This document shows, piece after piece, positions 1 through 8,676 of a stretch of DNA of 64,000 nucleotides. The translations under genes and the position numbers were made by a program. Below the pieces are notes generated by a model that worked only from the letters and a program-made list of their open reading frames with translations, ran no database searches and was not told the origin of the DNA. The DNA lies in the NCBI RefSeq assembly GCF_019090165.1, contig NZ_JAHRIB010000212.1, forward strand, positions 124,001-188,000, read 5' to 3'. The stretch is from Streptomyces sp. BV286. Its GTDB lineage: Bacteria > Actinomycetota > Actinomycetes > Streptomycetales > Streptomycetaceae. Each line of letters starts with the position of its first letter. Positions within the stretch are counted from its first letter, which is position 1.

Positions 1-1
1 C

Positions 2-1201
2 GCCGCCGCCGTGCGGACCGGTGCACCCTGCGGGCCGCTGCCCGCGCCCGCCCGGACCGTACCCGGACTGCGGGCCCTCGACGACGCGCTGCTGCACGCC
101 GCCGAAGCCTTCGACCGCGGCGGCAGGACGACCGGAAGCGCCGCGGGTACCGGGAACGCCGGGGACGCCGGGAGTGCCGAGGACGCCGAAGTCGCCCGGG
201 GCACCGAAAGTGTCAGGAGTGCCGGGGACACCGGAGGCCGGGACGGCCAGGAGCCCGGGCCCCGCGGTGACGCCGGCAGCCATCCGCTCGGACGCGGCGC
301 CGAGCAGACCGCACACAAGGGACTGCACCTGCGGCCCCTGCGCGTCAAAGCGCTCCTGCGCACCGTCACGGGCACGGCAGGGCGCGAGTACGGATTCCGG
401 GTCGCCCTCTGCTACGGCGCCAGCGCCGCCGTCGCGCAGGCACTGCACCACGTCCACTGGTACTGGCTGCCCGCGACCGCCGTGTTCCTCGTGAAGCCGG
501 ACCTCGGGCCGCTCGTCTCACGCGTACTGAACCGGGCCGCAGGCACCGTCCTCGGCGCCCTCGTCTTCGCGGGGTTCGCCGCGGTGCTGCCCCGGCCCGA
601 GGGACTCGTCGCGCTCGTGGCGGTCAGCGGCGCCCTCATCCCCGTCGCCACCCGGCACTTCGCCGCGCAGACGGCCGTGGTCACCGTCCTCGTGCTCGCC
701 CTCGTCATCGTCGGCGGTGAGCCGGAAGCCTCCTGGAGCCGTATCGGCGAGACGCTGCTGGCCTGCGCGATCGTGCTGATCGTCGGACACCTGCCGGCTC
801 CGGGGCAGCGCGGAGGGAACGTGAAGGCACGCCTGGCCTCCGCGACCGACGCCGCGCACGCGTACCTCACGCACGTGCTGAGCGCCACCGACGACCGGGC
901 CGCCCGCTGGGCACTGCGCCGCGAGGCCTACCGGACGCTGGCCGAGGCCCGCGCCGCGATCGACCGGGCCTCCGCCGAACTGCCCACCCTGGCCCGGCAC
1001 ACGGAAGGCACCGACGAGGTCGCCGCCACGCTGGAGCGCCTGGTGGACACCACCACCGCCTGTGCCGTGCACCTCGACGACACGGGACGGCTCACCCCAC
1101 GGCACACCGAACGCCTCGCCACGCTCCTCGACGAACTCGTCGACCAGCGAGAACGCGCCGGGCTCGCCGCGGAGTCCCCGCCCGGCCTGCGCAGCGCCTG
1201 A
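2..1201 (+). CDS. FUSC family membrane protein, 5'-truncated by the window edge
   Basis: This is the C-terminal part of a fusaric-acid-resistance/aromatic-acid-exporter-like (FUSC) protein, predicted to sit in the cytoplasmic membrane and export small aromatic or other organic acids. The frame is open from the first bases, so the true start lies outside the window; a GTG at 11 is only the first visible start codon. Counting from that GTG, residues about 128-265 form several hydrophobic segments, beginning near FRVALCYGASAAVAQ and including the HWYWLPATAVFLVKPDLG motif typical of FUSC_2 domains. A helical, charged cytoplasmic tail follows. Residues about 40-90 are a low-complexity Gly/Ala/Asp/Glu stretch made from imperfect repeats of a roughly 12-bp unit. 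The substrate cannot be told from sequence. Confidence 0.8.
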   Translation, partial: AAAVRTGAPCGPLPAPARTVPGLRALDDALLHAAEAFDRGGRTTGSAAGTGNAGDAGSAEDAEVARGTESVRSAGDTGGRDGQEPGPRGDAGSHPLGRGAEQTAHKGLHLRPLRVKALLRTVTGTAGREYGFRVALCYGASAAVAQALHHVHWYWLPATAVFLVKPDLGPLVSRVLNRAAGTVLGALVFAGFAAVLPRPEGLVALVAVSGALIPVATRHFAAQTAVVTVLVLALVIVGGEPEASWSRIGETLLACAIVLIVGHLPAPGQRGGNVKARLASATDAAHAYLTHVLSATDDRAARWALRREAYRTLAEARAAIDRASAELPTLARHTEGTDEVAATLERLVDTTTACAVHLDDTGRLTPRHTERLATLLDELVDQRERAGLAAESPPGLRSA

Positions 1202-1223
1202 CAGCCGCTGCCGGACTGCTCCC

Positions 1224-2174
1224 TCAGGGTTCTATGCGCGCCCACACCGGCGCGTGGTCCGACCCCGCGGCGTCCCGGCGCGCGGCCGGATCCTCGTCGA
1301 CCGACGGCAGCGGCGCCTCCTGGACGGGGGCTCCCGTCCCGGCCCCGGTCACATGGTCGAGAAGCAGGCGGCTGACCAGTATGTGGTCGATCAGTTCGGG
1401 GCGCCCGGCGTGGACACGGGAGAAACGCTGCTCCTCCGGGATGAGGGGCGCGATGTTCCACAGCCGTGCTGCGTCTCCCTGGTCGGGCCGCTCGAAGCCG
1501 ACCGTGCCGATCTCCGACCCGGCAGGACCTTGCAGGATCTGGGTCGTGGCGGCCGTGACCTCGTCGTTGAGGTCACCGAGCACCGCCACGTTCCGCGTCT
1601 TGCCCTTGCCGTCGAGGAGACCGTCGGCGACGGTCCGCAGCGTCGTGGCCTCGGCGGCACGCCGGAACAGGGCGTACGCGCCGTAGCGGGCCCGCTCGCC
1701 CTCGTCCCGTGGCTGGAAGCGCTTGCCCGGGTACGTCAGCAGCTTCGACTTCAGGTGGCAGACCGCCACGGACAGGGTCATGCCCTGGGCGGCTACCTCC
1801 ACGGCCAGAATTCCGCGGCCCGTCCGGGGCACCGGTTCGCCGTCGTCGTCGCCCTGGACCGCCCGCAGCGGTGCGGGGAAGTCATTGGTGTCCGTGATCG
1901 TCCGCGGCGCCGTCCGGCTGAGGAAACCGACCCTGATGCCACGGCTGTCCGGATGCTCCGAGAGCACGATGTGCCAGTCCCCGTCCAGCATCCCGGCCAG
2001 GTCCTCCAGGGCCTCCGGATCGCCGACCTCCTGCACGCCGAGCAGCGTGGGATCGAGCTCCCTGACGACGGCCGCCAGGGAGGTGAGTTTCGCCTTGTAC
2101 GCGGCCTCGGTCCGGGGGCCGAACGCGCCGCCCGGCCGGTACAGGTTCTCCAGGTTCCAGGTGCCGAGCAGCAT
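1224..2174 (-). CDS. Endonuclease/exonuclease/phosphatase family hydrolase
   Basis: A 316-residue protein of the metal-dependent endonuclease/exonuclease/phosphatase (EEP) fold. Visible fold motifs are GTWNLENLY at the N-terminus, GVQEV with the metal-binding Glu near residue 47, VCHLKSK near 140, LGDLNDE near 197 and the closing SDHAPVWARI, whose Asp-His pair is the catalytic base. The start is an ATG preceded by AAGGAG with good spacing. There is no signal peptide, so it is probably cytoplasmic. The substrate, whether DNA, RNA, phospholipid or a small phosphoester, is not determined by sequence. It is divergent from the amidohydrolase gene at 2327. Confidence 0.88.
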   Translation of the reverse strand: MLLGTWNLENLYRPGGAFGPRTEAAYKAKLTSLAAVVRELDPTLLGVQEVGDPEALEDLAGMLDGDWHIVLSEHPDSRGIRVGFLSRTAPRTITDTNDFPAPLRAVQGDDDGEPVPRTGRGILAVEVAAQGMTLSVAVCHLKSKLLTYPGKRFQPRDEGERARYGAYALFRRAAEATTLRTVADGLLDGKGKTRNVAVLGDLNDEVTAATTQILQGPAGSEIGTVGFERPDQGDAARLWNIAPLIPEEQRFSRVHAGRPELIDHILVSRLLLDHVTGAGTGAPVQEAPLPSVDEDPAARRDAAGSDHAPVWARIEP

Positions 2175-2326
2175 GCCGGGCTCCTTCCCGGACGCGCCAC
2201 GTCCAAGGGGCGCCGCCCGTCGAATGGTGAGGCCAGCGTGCGCGTGAAACCGCCGGGGCGACAGGGCGGGGGCAGGATGCGCGGTTCACGTCACCCGACG
2301 GCACGATCCCGCCGTACGGTGGCGTG

Positions 2327-3787
2327 ATGACCTCGCCCGAGCCCACGCCCGACGCGAAGACCCACCCGAGTCCCTCGGACCCCGCACGGTCAGGCCCGAG
2401 TTCCCCGGCCCCCGCGAGGACCGGCCCGATGTCCCCGGCCCACGCGAAGAGCGCCGCTGATCTCATCATCAGCGCATGTACCGCCCTCGTGCACGACGAT
2501 CATGAACAGATCGGCTTCGTCGAGGACGCCACCATCGTCGTACGCGACGGCCGCATCGAGGCGGTCACCTCCGGGCCGGCCGGTATCCCCGCCCGCGAAC
2601 ACATCGACGCCCGGGGCCAGGTCGCGATGCCCGGCCTCGTCAACTGCCATACCCACGCCCCGATGGTCACCCTCCGCGGTATCGCCGAGGACCTGCCCGT
2701 CGAGGAGTGGTTCAACGAGTTCGTCTGGCCCATCGAGTCCAACCTCCAGGAGAAGGACGTGGAGTTGGGCGCGCGGCTCGCCTGCGCCGAGATGATCCGC
2801 GGCGGTGTCACCTGCTTCGCGGACCACTACTTCTCGATGGACACCGTCGCCGCCGTGACCGCCGAGAGCGGCCTGCGCGCCAACCTCGGGCAGGCCTTCT
2901 TCTCCTCCCAGGGCGCGGCGGGCCGCGAGCGCTCCCTCGACTTCGCCCTCCGCAACCGCGACACCGCAGAGGGCCGCATCACCACCTCGCTTGCTCCGCA
3001 CGCGCCCTACACCGTGGACGACTCCGACCTCGCCGCCACCGCCGAACTCGCCGCGCAGCACGGCCTGTTGGTGCACATCCACGCCTCCGAGAACCGCGAC
3101 CAGGCGGAAGCCAGCCTCGCCCGCCACGGCCGCACTCCCGTCGAGATCCTGGCCGCCGCCGGCCTCTTCGACACGGACCTGCTCCTCGCGCACGGCACCG
3201 GCATCATGGAACGCGACCTGCCCGTCCTCGCCCGGGCGACCGGCCGGATCGCCGTGGCCAGCGCGCCGCGCGGCTACCTCAAGTTCGCCTGGCCCACGAC
3301 CACTCCGGTACGCGCCCTGCGTGAACTCGGCATCTCCGTGGGACTCGCCACGGACGGGGCGGCCTCCAACAACTCCCTGGACGTATGGGAGTCCATGGCG
3401 CTCACCGCGCTCGTCCAGAAGTTCACCGAGGCCGACGCCCGTCGCCTGACGTCACGTCAGGCCCTGCACCACGCGACGCTGCAGAGCGCCCGGGCCGTCG
3501 GACTCGGACAGGAGATCGGGAGCCTCGCGCCGGGACGCAGGGCCGACATCATCCTGGTCGACCTGACCGGCCCGCACACCCAGCCCGTCCACGACCTCGC
3601 GGCCACCCTCGTGCACAGCGCCCGCGCCGGTGACGTACGCACGACGATCGTCGACGGCCGGATCCTCATGCGCGACCGCGAGCTCCTGACCCTCGACGTC
3701 CCGGCGGTCGTACGGGAGATGAACGAGCGCATGCCCGCACTCATCGACCGGAGCCACGGGAAGCGCATCCAGGACTACGACACCTGA
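2327..3787 (+). CDS. Metal-dependent amidohydrolase (TRZ/ATZ, cytosine-deaminase-like)
   Basis: A 486-residue amidohydrolase-superfamily enzyme, the group that hydrolyses or deaminates heterocycles such as S-adenosylhomocysteine, 5'-methylthioadenosine, guanine or s-triazines. The metal and catalytic ligands are all visible: the HxH pair in NCHTHAPM near residue 108, a His in VHIHASEN, a His in LLAHGTGI and the catalytic Asp in LATDGAASNNSLD. The C-terminus (LAPGRRADIILVDL) closes the small beta domain. The first 45 residues are a Pro/Ser/Ala-rich extension built partly by a 30-bp imperfect duplication at 2393-2422 and 2423-2452. GTG at 2324 is an alternative start; neither has a clear Shine-Dalgarno, so translation may be leaderless. 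The substrate is unassigned. Confidence 0.87.
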   Translation: MTSPEPTPDAKTHPSPSDPARSGPSSPAPARTGPMSPAHAKSAADLIISACTALVHDDHEQIGFVEDATIVVRDGRIEAVTSGPAGIPAREHIDARGQVAMPGLVNCHTHAPMVTLRGIAEDLPVEEWFNEFVWPIESNLQEKDVELGARLACAEMIRGGVTCFADHYFSMDTVAAVTAESGLRANLGQAFFSSQGAAGRERSLDFALRNRDTAEGRITTSLAPHAPYTVDDSDLAATAELAAQHGLLVHIHASENRDQAEASLARHGRTPVEILAAAGLFDTDLLLAHGTGIMERDLPVLARATGRIAVASAPRGYLKFAWPTTTPVRALRELGISVGLATDGAASNNSLDVWESMALTALVQKFTEADARRLTSRQALHHATLQSARAVGLGQEIGSLAPGRRADIILVDLTGPHTQPVHDLAATLVHSARAGDVRTTIVDGRILMRDRELLTLDVPAVVREMNERMPALIDRSHGKRIQDYDT

Positions 3788-3969
3788 GACGTCGCACCCG
3801 GGCCGGACCGAGAAGCCACCCGGCCCGATACAGAAGGCCGACCGGGCCGCGCGGACCTCGGAGGAAGCCGGCCCGGACACGTCCGGAAAAGAAAATCCCC
3901 GCCCCACCGATGAGTTCCGTCCGTCCCTTCGGTCCACCTGGGAGATGGCACCGCACCGAAGGAGCAGCG

Positions 3970-4665
3970 ATGACGCTTCCGCCGATCGTGACGCGCGAGG
4001 AGTGGCGCGCCGCGCGCGAGGAACTGCTGGCCAAGGAGAAGGCCGCGACCCGCGCGCGGGACGCCCTCAACGCGGAGCGGCGACGCCTTCCCATGGTCGA
4101 GATCGGCGAGGAGTACGTCTTCGAGGGCGGCGACGGCAAGGCGACGCTGTTCGACCTCTTCGCGGGACGGCACCAACTCGTCGTCTATCACTTCATGTTC
4201 GCGCCTGAGTGGGACGCCGGCTGCCGCAGCTGCTCGGCGTTCGTCGACCAGATCGCGCACCTCGCGCACCTGCGCGCGCGGGGCACCGAACTGGCCGTGG
4301 TCTCCCGGGCGCCCTACCCGAGGATCCTGCCCTTCAAGGCGCGGATGGGATGGACCGTGCCCTGGTACTCGTCGTACGGGAACGACTTCAACCACGACTT
4401 CCTGGTGTCGGTCCAGGGCGCGGAGGGCGAGGAGCCCCATGAGCGGCCCGGGGTGAGCTGCTTCCTCCGCGACCGGGACCGGGTCTTCCACACCTACTCG
4501 GCCTACGAGCGCGGACTCGACGGACTGGGCTCCACCACGAGCTTCCTGGACCTCACCGCCCTCGGCCGGCAGGAGGAGTGGGAGCGGCCCGCGGGGCGCG
4601 CGTCGGCCCTGGGCGCTCCCGCGGGCAGTGAGCGGATCCGGTACCACGACGAATACGAGGACTGA
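3970..4665 (+). CDS. DUF899 family thioredoxin-like protein
   Basis: A 231-residue DUF899 protein. The family has a thioredoxin-like fold but no settled biochemical role. Recognisable features are the N-terminal VTREEWRAAREELLAKEK helix, the strand-turn YHFMFAPEWDAGC and a Cys pair in CRSCSAF near residue 85, followed by the conserved SRAPYPRI and WYSSYGNDFN segments. The CxxC-like pair suggests redox activity, but that is inference. ATG 3970 is chosen because GGAG lies nine bases upstream; the longer frame from 3910 has no family support. The gene stands alone, with about 180 bases of untranslated sequence on either side. Confidence 0.9.
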   Translation: MTLPPIVTREEWRAAREELLAKEKAATRARDALNAERRRLPMVEIGEEYVFEGGDGKATLFDLFAGRHQLVVYHFMFAPEWDAGCRSCSAFVDQIAHLAHLRARGTELAVVSRAPYPRILPFKARMGWTVPWYSSYGNDFNHDFLVSVQGAEGEEPHERPGVSCFLRDRDRVFHTYSAYERGLDGLGSTTSFLDLTALGRQEEWERPAGRASALGAPAGSERIRYHDEYED

Positions 4666-4837
4666 GCGCGTGCCCCCGCGAGGGAGGCACGGGGCAGGCG
4701 GGGAGCGACCGCACGATCCACTGTGACCGTGTGTCGACTACGTCTCAGTGCCGTCACTTCGCGAGACCTTCACCCCATGATGGGCGTTTAACTCTTCAAG
4801 AGCTCGCAGAAGAGCGGCGCGAACATGGAGGTGCAGG

Positions 4838-5008
4838 GTGGTGAACGGGCGAACGGTACTGGAGCGCTTTCCCGCCGGCGGGCCGCGTGGATCATGGCCC
4901 GCGGAAGAGTTCGCGCATGCGCGCCGCCTCGAGGGACAGCACGTCGAGGTCGTGATGGACCTGTCCACGGACACCTTCCTGGTCGTCGTACGGGAGCTCG
5001 CCGAGTGA
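4838..5008 (+). CDS. Small conserved-looking 56-residue protein
   Basis: A short frame begins at a GTG-GTG pair with a strong GGAGG ribosome-binding site at 4827-4831, six bases before the first GTG, and ends at TGA 5006-5008. The product runs from VNGRTVLERFPAG through PRGSWPAEEF and EVVMDLSTDTFLVVVREL. It has the codon bias of a real Streptomyces gene, unlike the overlapping longer frame from ATG 4825. I recall similar short proteins in other streptomycetes but cannot name a family. The fold looks like a compact beta-rich domain of unknown role. Its stop lies 22 bases from the convergent ABC transporter stop. Confidence 0.62.
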   Translation: MVNGRTVLERFPAGGPRGSWPAEEFAHARRLEGQHVEVVMDLSTDTFLVVVRELAE

Positions 5009-5030
5009 GCGGGGCCGGCCGTCGCGGATC

Positions 5031-7169
5031 TCAGCCCGCCTTCGGGGCCGGTACCTTCACCGAGAACTGCCCGGCCTGCAGTCCGTACAGCTCCGCGTAG
5101 ACCCCTCCCGTGGAGAGCAGCTCGTCAGGGGTGCCGGACTCCACGAGACGGCCCTGGTCGAGGACGTGCACCAGATCGGCGTGGCGCACCGACGCCAGCC
5201 GGTGCGTGATCAGGATGACCGTCTGGCCGGTGCCCGCCAGAGCCCGGATCTTCTCGAAGACCTCCAGTTCGGCGCGTGCGTCGAGGGCCGCCGTCGGCTC
5301 GTCCACGACGAGGATCGCGCCCCGCCGGTACGCCGCCCGTGCGATACCGAGCCGCTGCCACTGGCCGCCCGACAGCTCGTGCCCGCCGCTGAACATCCGG
5401 GCCAGCAGTGTGTCGAGACCCCGCGGCAGGTCCGCCACCACATCCTCGGCGCCCGCCTCGGTGACGGCCTCGCCCAGCCGCTCGTCGGTGAGCGGCGCGG
5501 AGGCCCGGCCGATCGCCACGTTCACCCGGGCCGTGAACGGCCACCTCTTGAAGTCCTGCGCCACCATCGCGATCCGCTCGGCGATTTGCCGCCGGTCGGC
5601 GGACGCCGCGTCGACGTCGTCCCACAGGATCCGGCCGCGCTGTGGCTCGTACAGCCCTGACAGCAGCTTGACCAGGGTGGTCTTCCCGGAACCGTTCTCC
5701 CCGACGAGCGCCACGATCTTGCCGAGCGGCACGCTGAGCGACAGGTCCGACAGCGCGGGCCGGGCGGCGCTGCCCGGATAGGTGAACGTGACGTTCTCGA
5801 AGCGGATCTCGCGCGGCTTCTCGGGCAGCGGTTCACCGCCGACGGGGATCGTGCGCCCGGCCGCCTCCACGTGCAGGCGTTGCAGATCCCCGACGAACAG
5901 GGCCTCCTCGTGCAGGGTGTTGACCTCCAGGACGAGCGTGTCGAGATTCGCGGAGCCCGTGCGGATCGCGATGACCGCCGTGCCCGCCACGGACAGCGCC
6001 ATCGCGCCGGCCAGCAGCAGCCAGCCGAGTGTCGCGTACGTCGCCACGGTCGCGAGCCCCGTCCAGGCGGCCGCGATCAGACCGGTCCGTGCCTCCAGGC
6101 GGGCGAGGCGGGCCTGTTCGGTCTCGGCGGCCTCCGACATGGAGCGGAAGTGCTTCAGCAGGAACGGGCCGACGCCGTGGACGCGGATCTCCGGCGCGGC
6201 GGCGGGCTCGGTGAGCAGACCGCTGATCAGGCGGCCGGCCCTGGCGTGCTGCACCCAGGCGTGCCACGACGCGTAGCGGCGCCGGGCGATGGTCAGCGCG
6301 CTCCACGCACTCGGCAGCGTCATCGTCACCAGCAGCGGCAGCAGCGCCGGGTGCAGCACCGTCAGGACGCCTGCCGCCGCGATCAGCGAGATCATCGCGT
6401 TCACCACGCGTGTGGCGATCCCGATCATGCGCCGGGCGGACGAGGCACCGTACTGCGCGGTGTCCAGCAGCTTGTGGAAGGCCTCGTCCTCGATCGCCGA
6501 CAGTTCGACGACCGCGGCCCGTTCCAGATACTGCTCCGTCGCGACGCGCTCCACCTTCGGTTCGAGACGGCCGGTGGCGTACGTCGAGGCGGCCCGCAGC
6601 AGCGCGGCCAGCAGCATCACCACGGCGACCGTGATCAGCGCGGGCACCGCTTCCCGCAGCCGGTCCGCGACCGCGCCGCGCTCCATCAGGCGCCCCAGGA
6701 CGCTGTTGACCGCCAGCAGGCTCACCGCCTGCGCCAGCCCGCGGCCCATCTCCGCACCGAGGACGATCCGCGCGGCCCGGCGGTCCGCCTGCCAGGCCAG
6801 CCGGAAACTGGACGCGAGCAGGGCGGGCAGCCGCGTCACCATGGCACGGAAGTTCAGCTCCATGAACGCGTTGGAATGCTGCGACCAGCCCATGTCGTAG
6901 CGCAACGGCCCGCCGAACAGCAGCCGTTCGGACTCGGAGGGCTCGGGGCCGTCGCCCGCCCCGCTCTTCTCGCCGACGGACCGGGAGGACGCCTCTTCCG
7001 GCTTCGCGGCTCCCGCCGTGTCGCTCGGTTTCGCGGCTCCCGCGGCCTTCCTCGGTTTCGCGGCTCCCGTCGCGCTGCTCGGTTTCCCGGGCCCCGTCGT
7101 CTTTCCCGGCCTCCTGGATCCCGCCGACGCAGTGCCCTCCGATGATTCCGCCGATTCAGCAGACCCCAC
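5031..7169 (-). CDS. ABC exporter with fused permease and ATPase domains
   Basis: A 712-residue half-transporter of the MsbA/MdlB type that probably works as a dimer in the cytoplasmic membrane. After a low-complexity N-terminal segment (residues about 1-80) rich in repeated AAKP/GAAKP units, a six-helix permease region covers about residues 90-370. The nucleotide-binding domain shows Walker A GENGSGKTT, the signature LSGGQWQR, Walker B ILVVDEPTAALD and the switch His in ILITHRLAS. GTG 7169 is chosen over the upstream GTG 7241 because GGGGAGG stands six bases before it. The substrate is unknown; peptide, lipid or drug export are all possible. There is no neighbouring partner transporter gene, which favours a homodimer. 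Confidence 0.88.
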   Translation of the reverse strand: MGSAESAESSEGTASAGSRRPGKTTGPGKPSSATGAAKPRKAAGAAKPSDTAGAAKPEEASSRSVGEKSGAGDGPEPSESERLLFGGPLRYDMGWSQHSNAFMELNFRAMVTRLPALLASSFRLAWQADRRAARIVLGAEMGRGLAQAVSLLAVNSVLGRLMERGAVADRLREAVPALITVAVVMLLAALLRAASTYATGRLEPKVERVATEQYLERAAVVELSAIEDEAFHKLLDTAQYGASSARRMIGIATRVVNAMISLIAAAGVLTVLHPALLPLLVTMTLPSAWSALTIARRRYASWHAWVQHARAGRLISGLLTEPAAAPEIRVHGVGPFLLKHFRSMSEAAETEQARLARLEARTGLIAAAWTGLATVATYATLGWLLLAGAMALSVAGTAVIAIRTGSANLDTLVLEVNTLHEEALFVGDLQRLHVEAAGRTIPVGGEPLPEKPREIRFENVTFTYPGSAARPALSDLSLSVPLGKIVALVGENGSGKTTLVKLLSGLYEPQRGRILWDDVDAASADRRQIAERIAMVAQDFKRWPFTARVNVAIGRASAPLTDERLGEAVTEAGAEDVVADLPRGLDTLLARMFSGGHELSGGQWQRLGIARAAYRRGAILVVDEPTAALDARAELEVFEKIRALAGTGQTVILITHRLASVRHADLVHVLDQGRLVESGTPDELLSTGGVYAELYGLQAGQFSVKVPAPKAG

Positions 7170-7362
7170 CGATGACCTCCCCGATCGTGGACGAACGGCC
7201 ACTATCGCGGCGCAGGACGCCGTCGGGCAGGGCGCGCGCACGCTCCGTCACGGCGTGACCGGAGCACGCCCGGGCGCTTGTGGCCGCGCGCTGTGCCATG
7301 ACGGGGAAAGCGCGCCTCCACGCGCCCGGGCACCGGGGGAGTTCCTGCGCCGAAGCCGCGAA

Positions 7363-7815
7363 TCAGGCGCTGATCTGCCGGGTCCAGGCCGGTGGCGTCC
7401 CGGTCAGCCGGCACAGGGCCAGGTAGAGGGGGATCGGCGGGGTGTACGGCAGTGTGCTGTCCGGCGTGTGGATCAGTCCGGGGAAACCGGGCGAGGCGGG
7501 GACGAGCGCACCCGTGGCGTAGTGCGCGGGCGCCGGCCAGTCGAGGGCGACATCGGAGTCGGAGGGCACGAGCCACCACCAGTGCGTGCTGTCGGCGTAC
7601 ACACAGCCGACACGCGGCAGCCGGGGCATGAGGAGCGGGCCGAGTCTCGCGGGCATCGCCACCGCGTCACAGCCCAGCGGGGCCCGCATGCCCTCCGGCA
7701 CGGTCAGCGGTCGTGACGCGCCCGCGCCCGACGCCGTCCGGCCGCGCTCCACGCGGACCAACGTGTCCAGGCTCAGCACCCGTGACGCACCGACCGAGCC
7801 AGCCCTCACACCCAT
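7363..7815 (-). CDS. Hypothetical 150-residue protein in the ATPase/XRE island
   Basis: A 150-residue protein with no family I recognise. It starts at ATG 7815, has normal Streptomyces codon bias, and ends in a region rich in Pro, Trp and aromatic residues (THWWWLVPSD near residue 80, PIPLYLALCRLTG near the end). There is no transmembrane segment or signal peptide. It lies 83 bases downstream of the ATPase gene at 7899-8498 on the same strand and could be co-transcribed with it. Its closeness to an ATPase/XRE/DUF397 set suggests a partner or target of that regulatory module, but this is inference from position only. A cofactor-free binding protein is as likely as an enzyme. Confidence 0.65.
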   Translation of the reverse strand: MGVRAGSVGASRVLSLDTLVRVERGRTASGAGASRPLTVPEGMRAPLGCDAVAMPARLGPLLMPRLPRVGCVYADSTHWWWLVPSDSDVALDWPAPAHYATGALVPASPGFPGLIHTPDSTLPYTPPIPLYLALCRLTGTPPAWTRQISA

Positions 7816-7898
7816 TCGGCCCCCGTCCGTTCTCGCAGTTTTCCGGTCTGGGTCTCGCGATGTCCGAACCGGCCGGAGACCGGCTGGAACGATTCAGG

Positions 7899-8498
7899 TC
7901 AAAACCATCCATGCCCGGCGGCGGGCGGGTGTATCCCCGTCGGCGAGGAGCCGGCTGGGGCCGGCCGGCTCCTCGCACTCCAGCCCAGGTCCGACCGCGG
8001 CTCGGCGCCGTTGTTCGCCGAGCGCGGCAGTTCGGCCCAGACCAGCAGTCCGGGACCGGTTTCCTGGGCGCCCCAGGCAGTGCACATCGCCGCGACGAGA
8101 AGCAGTCCCCTCCCGTGCTCCTCCTCGGGACGCTGTGGCGACGGGTGGGGCTCACCCGGCGCACATCCCTCGTCACGGACCGCTATCCGCACCAGGTCCT
8201 CGCCGTCGTGCAGCTCGCACACCACATGGCGGCTCGCCGTGTGCACTATGGCGTTGGTGACCAGTTCGGAGACGACGAGCTCTGCCGTGTCGCAGGTGTC
8301 CTCGCAGACCGCCCATCCCGAGAGCCGGGCGCGCGTCAGGTGCCGGGCCTGTGCAGGGGAGCCCGGATGTGCGGCCAGCTCGAAGCGGAACCGGCGCTCG
8401 GCGGCAGTGTCGGGGCATACCCCGGCAGTGGCACCAAGACGGAACCGGTCCTCGGCGGCGTCTGTTCCTAACGGCGCGGACGGAATCACGCTTGCCAC
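7899..8498 (-). CDS. ATP-binding protein of the anti-sigma-factor kinase type (HATPase_c_2)
   Basis: A small GHKL-fold ATPase of the RsbW/SpoIIAB class, which usually binds or phosphorylates sigma factors or their antagonists, and which in streptomycetes is often found next to XRE/DUF397 genes. The N box is ELVVSELVTNAIVHT, the G1 box IAVRDEGC and the G2 box HGRGLLLV. A Pro/Gly-rich tail follows. The start is uncertain: TTG 8525, GTG 8498 and GTG 8489 are in frame, and GGGGAG lies just before GTG 8498. Codon 10 from that start, at 8469-8471, is TTA, a very rare codon in Streptomyces, so translation should depend on the bldA tRNA. The gene is divergent from the XRE gene at 8677. Confidence 0.8.
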   Translation of the reverse strand: MASVIPSAPLGTDAAEDRFRLGATAGVCPDTAAERRFRFELAAHPGSPAQARHLTRARLSGWAVCEDTCDTAELVVSELVTNAIVHTASRHVVCELHDGEDLVRIAVRDEGCAPGEPHPSPQRPEEEHGRGLLLVAAMCTAWGAQETGPGLLVWAELPRSANNGAEPRSDLGWSARSRPAPAGSSPTGIHPPAAGHGWF

Positions 8499-8514
8499 TA
8501 TCTCCCCGTCGTGA

Positions 8515-8550
8515 ACACTTGGCAAGTGTCACTCTGAAAATTGCAGAGTG
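8515..8550. promoter_or_regulatory. Two adjacent inverted repeats in the ATPase/XRE divergent promoter
   Basis: The intergenic region holds two perfect inverted repeats side by side. The first, 8515-8529, is ACACTTG-G-CAAGTGT. The second, 8530-8550, is CACTCTG, a seven-base spacer, then CAGAGTG. Their place between divergent ATPase and XRE-family genes makes them good candidates for operators of the XRE/DUF5753 regulator, with the second resembling the ACTCTG-type half-sites I associate with this family. The first overlaps the most upstream possible start of the ATPase gene. That they are operators is inference. Confidence 0.55.
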
Positions 8551-8676
8551 CAGTGTTCTGTGCGGTATGGCCATGGCACACTGCTCGCAACAGCACGTGG
8601 CGCGGCGTCAGTTGGGTACCCGTACGGGGCCCGAACAGGCGCCGCCAGGGCTGTCTGGACATATATGGAGGTGGAC

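Noticed and set aside
4825..5100. 91-residue plus-strand frame beginning at ATG 4825
   Set aside because: Arg/Gly-rich shadow that runs into the ABC transporter; the overlapping 4838-5008 frame has the better ribosome-binding site and codon bias.
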